Below are positions 60,501 to 64,000 of a stretch of 64,000 nucleotides of DNA, piece by piece; position 1 is the first letter of the stretch, and every line of letters begins with the position of its first letter. The stretch is from Ianthella basta (taxonomy: Eukaryota; Porifera; Demospongiae; Verongiida; Ianthellidae), in contig OZ025874.1 of NCBI GenBank assembly GCA_964019415.1, positions 3,819,696-3,883,695 on the forward strand. Reading direction: 5' to 3'. Below the pieces are notes generated by a model that worked only from the letters and a program-made list of their open reading frames with translations, searched no databases and had not been told where the DNA came from. Made by a program: the position numbers and the translations under genes.

Positions 60501-63500
60501 CAGTTGCAGACTAAACAGTGATATATATATAGACCCTGCACCTTCTTGATGCTCCAAAGTGTGAGTAAAGCTTTGTTTTTGCATCCAACCAAGTCACCAC
60601 ATCGTTTTAACTTCATGATTGAGCCAAACCAGTTTTCAAATCACATCCTCATGAGGTTAGTTGAATCTGTATTGGCTTGTTCTAAATCTATTTCGGTTTG
60701 AATGCACTGAACCAGTTTTATATTACTTTGCATTTAGTTTTGCACGCTTGTGTGAACACCATAGTTGCCAGGCAACATTTATGCAGAGATGAACCTGAAT
60801 ACATACATACATAGATCCCATTGCTATGGTAACGTGCATCTGAACAATGATTCTATCTCAGAGAAGCATTCCAATCGCTTCGTGCATGATTCTAAATCCT
60901 GTAGACATACGAGGCAGGCAGAGTGCACATGATGATAAATGCCTACAACGTATGTTGTGGGCAGAGTGCATGTGAGAATTATATGAATCATGACAGCCAT
61001 TTTGTAGCTGCTGTAGGATGCTCTTGTCGCTGTGAACTATTCTTTCATTTCTTGTCCAATGGCCTTCTACGAAGTAGTATTAAGGACAGATGACAAAGAA
61101 GCGTAATGAGAAGGTTCACGGGTGCCAGAGAGTTCTCTTATTGCATGGGCTCTCGCAACATCATTGGTTGCAAGTGATGCGGACATCGTCAAGAGGAGAT
61201 AGGGGAGATGAATTTGATTGGATTAGAGAATGGTTTTTGGATCTATATAACTTAAATGCCACCCAATCAGTATTTGTGATGATTTAGACCACTCAGCACT
61301 TGGGCACTTTGTGCCCTTGAGCTTTGTGCTCTAAATCTCACAGACACCTCTAGGGCGGCATTTAATTAACTAATACATACACACAACATTACTCATACTT
61401 AGATGTGAACAGATACACCCAATGTGAACCAGAATAAAATGCCATGTGCTCTCTATTAAATTACAGCATTAACTGATTATACTGCTTATTGCTCCTGTCT
61501 ATATAAGCAGCTGAAATTTCCAGTTGTGATCTTCACAATTTGTCTGTAGGCTTGTTGCCATTTGATGTGCATTTGATCCAGGATGCAATGTGTGTTGCTT
61601 GAGTCTGGATCAATGTGCACATAGCATTGCCACATTCATACTACATTTGAATCACCAGTTTTAATGTAGAAACACAATTATACAATTTGTTGTCACAAGG
61701 AAATAGGTGATACAAAACATCCTGCATCGTCGTCTTTAGTCAGTTTTCTCTGGACCTTGCCAAGTTGGATTGGCTTGTTCTGTACACTGGTCAATGCTAC
61801 AGTTGCATCCCAGCTCTATTTCAACCCAGCCACCCACCTCGGCATTGAAGCAGGGAATAAATGTTCCATGTAGGCTATTTTGAGTGAATACGGGTACCAC
61901 AATGTTGCAATTTGTCATTTGTATGGTTGCTATTTCATTTCAGCCACTGCACCGTCACTATGTTGGCTATTCTTGCCTTCAAATGTATGAGCTCAATTGT
62001 GTATTGAACTTCAGTATGAATTGAATATTCAGTATGAATTGAAAGCACCTTGGGAGGCAGTTTTGCCGAATCTGGATTTGATCTGGATTACAATCAATGT
62101 GTAATAAGTGTGAACGCTCAAATTCGGTTCGATCTGGATTGAATCTGGATGCAAAGTCCTTAAGGAGATATGCATGTGAACTTGGGATGGAGATCATGCA
62201 CACTCACACTTTCCAATAGAAGATTAGGGTCTATTCTCACCAGAGTGGTACCCAGCAACCTCTGCAAGTTCAACACAATGGAAAAGTTACATAAAAAGTG
62301 TTTGAGTGTAAAATTGCTTTATCACATTTCAAACTTCTGTCAATCAAAACAATGGTATGCAATTATTGACACATGCAGCGCCAAAACTTTAATTGTTAAC
62401 AGAAATGTATATATACACTCAAGTTCATTTCAGCTTAACATACCTGATGTGGACTTCCAGTGTTATCCTTCACCGCCCTTAAGTGACACTGCAAGTAGCA
62501 CTTTTCCTGTTTCAAAATGGTACACTCTTCTTGCAGTACTTTGTTTGTCTTATTCAATTCACAAATGGACTGCTTCAGATCAAGCTCACTACGCCTGAGG
62601 CGACCATTGGCTTCTTGAAGTGCTGCTATCGTTTCCTCATTCTTGCTGTATGCACCCACTTGCTGAGATAAGTCACTCTGAATGCGCTTCATCTCTTGCA
62701 CCATCTCTGAACTAGATGGACGACGACTTGCCCTATTTTGTAAGGTGTTCTGAATGATCTCCCGAAACAGGGCTTTCTCAGTTTCGTTCAACAGCTCAAT
62801 GTGATGCTCACGCCTCTGAAACTCATTCAGAGCAACCAACTGCTCGGAATCATTTTCGTAACGAGTTGCCAATTCAGGCGTGGGCCACTGATGGCTTAGG
62901 GTGGAAAGAACAACATTCCCAAACGAGAACACATCCAGCTTTGCATCATACTTTGGAGGCTCGCGCAGTGCCTCAGGAGCCATGAAGGCCAGAGTGCCTT
63001 TGATGGAGGAGCGGCGAGTGAGTGTAGCAACGCTTATTGCCCGGGTCATTCCGAAATCGGTAATCTTCGCCTGAAGAGACCATTTGCACAACAATATGTT
63101 ATTGGTGCTCAAATCGTGGTGGACCAGCGGCGGGTTCTGGTTGTGTAAGAAGCTCAACGACTGAGCAACCTGGCGTAGAACGGACACTTTGTGAAGAATG
63201 GGGAACTTCTCTTTGCTATGCTGCTCGACGTAGGCGGAAAGAGTAGTGTCCATCTTCTCTAAGACGAGGATCGGGGCGGGTGAATCCTTCCTGAAGTACA
63301 CCCCTAACAGCTGGACCACGTTGGGGTGCCGCAGTTGTGCCCACGTCTGGCACTCTCGCTCAAAGTCACCGATGACCCTACGTGATTCGGCTGCCGACAC
63401 ACCCTGCAGAAATATCTCGTGCACGTTCTTGGCCGCGCAGATTGTTCCGTGCCAATCAACCTCTAGAACCTGGCCGTACGACCCTCTACCAAGGACAGTG

Positions 63501-63580
63501 CCAGTGGGTGTCACGCCATCAATCACCAGGCCGCGAAAGCTTTCCGAAACTGAGCCAAGTTTAGCCTTAGATTCAGCCAT
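53439..63580 (-). CDS. Kinase-coiled coil-USP insert chimera
   Basis: Exons in transcript order: 63580-62444, 62261-62208, 60332-60249, 58636-58470, 58158-57950, 54710-54534 and 53545-53478, with a stop at 53439-53441 if the last donor is not used. Exon 1 (379 codons) is an intact TKL-like kinase: GRGSYGQV at 31-38, Lys51, HHDLSTNN at 154-161, DFG at 175-177, APE at 201-203, then a coiled coil rich in Leu/Glu/Lys. The next exons copy parts of the USP insert: a stub of exon 12 (LVRIDP), exon 13 (84 bp), 14 (167 bp), 15 (209 bp), 17 (with the EEEE run) and 18 (68 bp). Lengths and phases match the parent, and exons 1-7 sum to 632 in-frame codons. No protease catalytic box is present. Whether these exons form one transcript is inferred from phase and splice sites. 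Confidence 0.7.
54448..54533. repeat. (CA)n microsatellite at copied exon 17 donor
   Basis: GT repeats in gene sense begin exactly at the donor after the copied USP exon 17, mirroring 22314. Confidence 0.9.
54850..54965. repeat. Dispersed repeat, copy 3
   Basis: Contains 'agaggtgtctg', 'gaagcacc', 'gtggtctaaa' and 'ctgattgg', shared with the other copies of this family. Confidence 0.45.
55120..55789. mobile_element. Foldback element, copy 2, with 14-bp target duplication
   Basis: Same family as 1611-2154. It is flanked by perfect 14-bp direct repeats ACATAGAATAATTA at 55106-55119 and 55790-55803. It contains two head-to-head units, the second from about 55480, each opening with 'taatcactgg' and carrying 'ctggagggccggagccc'. 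It ends CCAACCTCTCA. It lies in an intron of the second kinase chimera. Confidence 0.85.
55800..56340 (-). mobile_element. LINE reverse-transcriptase fragment (c)
   Basis: Minus-strand frames read SEDARMECELEKRIGAALN (56333-56148) and, later, RKRLRGRPRMQWSE (55989-55801). Both are stock phrases of the C-terminal part of non-LTR reverse transcriptases. The frames are broken, so it is inactive. Confidence 0.7.
56566..57108. mobile_element. ACCGTATATG inverted-repeat element
   Basis: It begins ACCGTATATGTTTGTATAGA and ends with the inverted CATATACGGT. Phrases 'tagaggccgggctcaaatagaagc' recur inside both ends. A central unique block (56750-57000) has a plus-strand frame with MSTKKSYYFPQLKAVEAQKS, not recognised. 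Confidence 0.7.
58960..59195. repeat. Dispersed repeat, copy 4
   Basis: Shares 'gagaaggctcac', 'gagagctcttct.ttgggct', 'gttaccaatgac' and 'tagatgccacccaatcag' with copies 2 and 5. The stretch from 59200 to 60248 otherwise shows no recognised feature. Confidence 0.5.
61030..61365. repeat. Dispersed repeat, copy 5
   Basis: The longest copy: 'gaaggttcacgggtgccagagagttctc', 'gcggacatcgtcaagaggagata', 'aatgccacccaatcag', then 'gtgctctaaatctcacagacacctctag'. The surrounding 60333-62207 intron holds nothing else recognised. Confidence 0.5.
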
Positions 63581-63886
63581 TTTCTTGCACTTGATTAAGT
63601 AACGTCACGTGTTCTCGTGAGCTCGAGGAGTCGTCCTGTGTTTGCTAGTGCAAGCGTTTAGTGTCCTGGTCCGGTAAGAGAAGGACAAGGACTTCAGCTA
63701 TTAATTTAATTTTGTTTTCTGTGTTCAGAAGATAATGTTTTATATCTAATTAGTATCTGGTTTTCATATTATATGAACTCCAAGCTTAGCTAGCTGATAT
63801 GTTAAGAGCTGTATTTAGTGTAGTCCCCCTCTCCTTCCCATCTATAGGTAGCACAGCTGTAGAGTGTTTCGGGCCATAGTGCTAAG
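63581..63886. promoter_or_regulatory. Bidirectional promoter, kinase chimera 2 / HTT copy
   Basis: 306 bp between the kinase ATG and the huntingtin-type ATG. GTCACGTG lies at 63604-63611. It is a duplicate of 47826-48103, with an AT-rich insertion near 63700-63790. Confidence 0.6.
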
Positions 63887-63916
63887 ATGGCATTATCTTC
63901 GAAACTGGAGATGCTT
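63887..63916 (+). pseudogene. HTT: Huntingtin N-terminus, second copy (truncated)
   Basis: ATGGCATTATCTTCGAAACT matches the N17 exon at 48104 (one T for G difference region), giving MALSSKLEML. After ten codons the sequence runs into (GTAT)n/(GTAC)n to the window end, so the rest of the helix is lost or displaced. Whether a functional HTT gene continues beyond the window cannot be seen. Confidence 0.55.
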
Positions 63917-64000
63917 GTATGTATGTATGTACGTATGTGTGTATGTATGTACGTATGAAGGTATGTATGTATGTATGTAAGTATGTACGTATGTGTGTAT

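Overview
The window is animal nuclear DNA. Genes are split by short GT-AG introns, several gene pairs share short divergent promoters, and there is a metazoan replication-type histone H3 gene with a 3' stem-loop. Introns and spacers are loaded with (CA)n/(GT)n microsatellites, minisatellites, foldback elements and retrotransposon fragments. The compact layout, frequent TACGTA-type words and expanded coiled-coil TKL-like kinases suggest a sponge (probably a demosponge). That placement is inference.

Left half (1-39.7 kb), orderly conserved genes. It holds the 3' end of CLN3 (+), TMEM258 (-) and ARPC4 (+) sharing one promoter, a nine-exon ankyrin-repeat gene (-) and a complete USP4/11/15-type deubiquitinase (+, 25 exons) sharing another, a histone H3 gene (-), and a complete NEK4 orthologue (+, 10 exons). 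H3 and NEK4 are divergent from one promoter. A single-exon MFS transporter gene sits on the same strand inside NEK4 intron 4.

Right half (39.7-64 kb), a mosaic of duplicated pieces of those genes and of huntingtin. Two paralogous minus-strand kinase genes (starts at 47825 and 63580) encode an HHD-type kinase domain plus coiled coil and then splice, in phase, into copies of USP exons. The first kinase takes copies of USP exons 1-6 (DUSP and first ubiquitin-like region), with an extra fibronectin type III exon splitting the DUSP domain. The second takes copies of part of exon 12 and of exons 13, 14, 15, 17 and 18 (the internal non-catalytic insert). No copy of the exons carrying the catalytic Cys or His boxes is seen. 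Each kinase start faces, across about 300 bp, a copy of the huntingtin N-terminus on the plus strand; both copies are broken. A decayed copy of the NEK4 3' end and three LINE reverse-transcriptase fragments complete the region.

The most notable content is this pair of kinase/deubiquitinase-module chimeras, which divide the non-catalytic parts of a neighbouring USP gene between two paralogous kinases. The first chimera carries an apparent one-base deletion at about 47056, so its integrity needs transcript support. All exon joins were deduced by eye from splice sites, reading phase and similarity to remembered family sequences; no searches were run.
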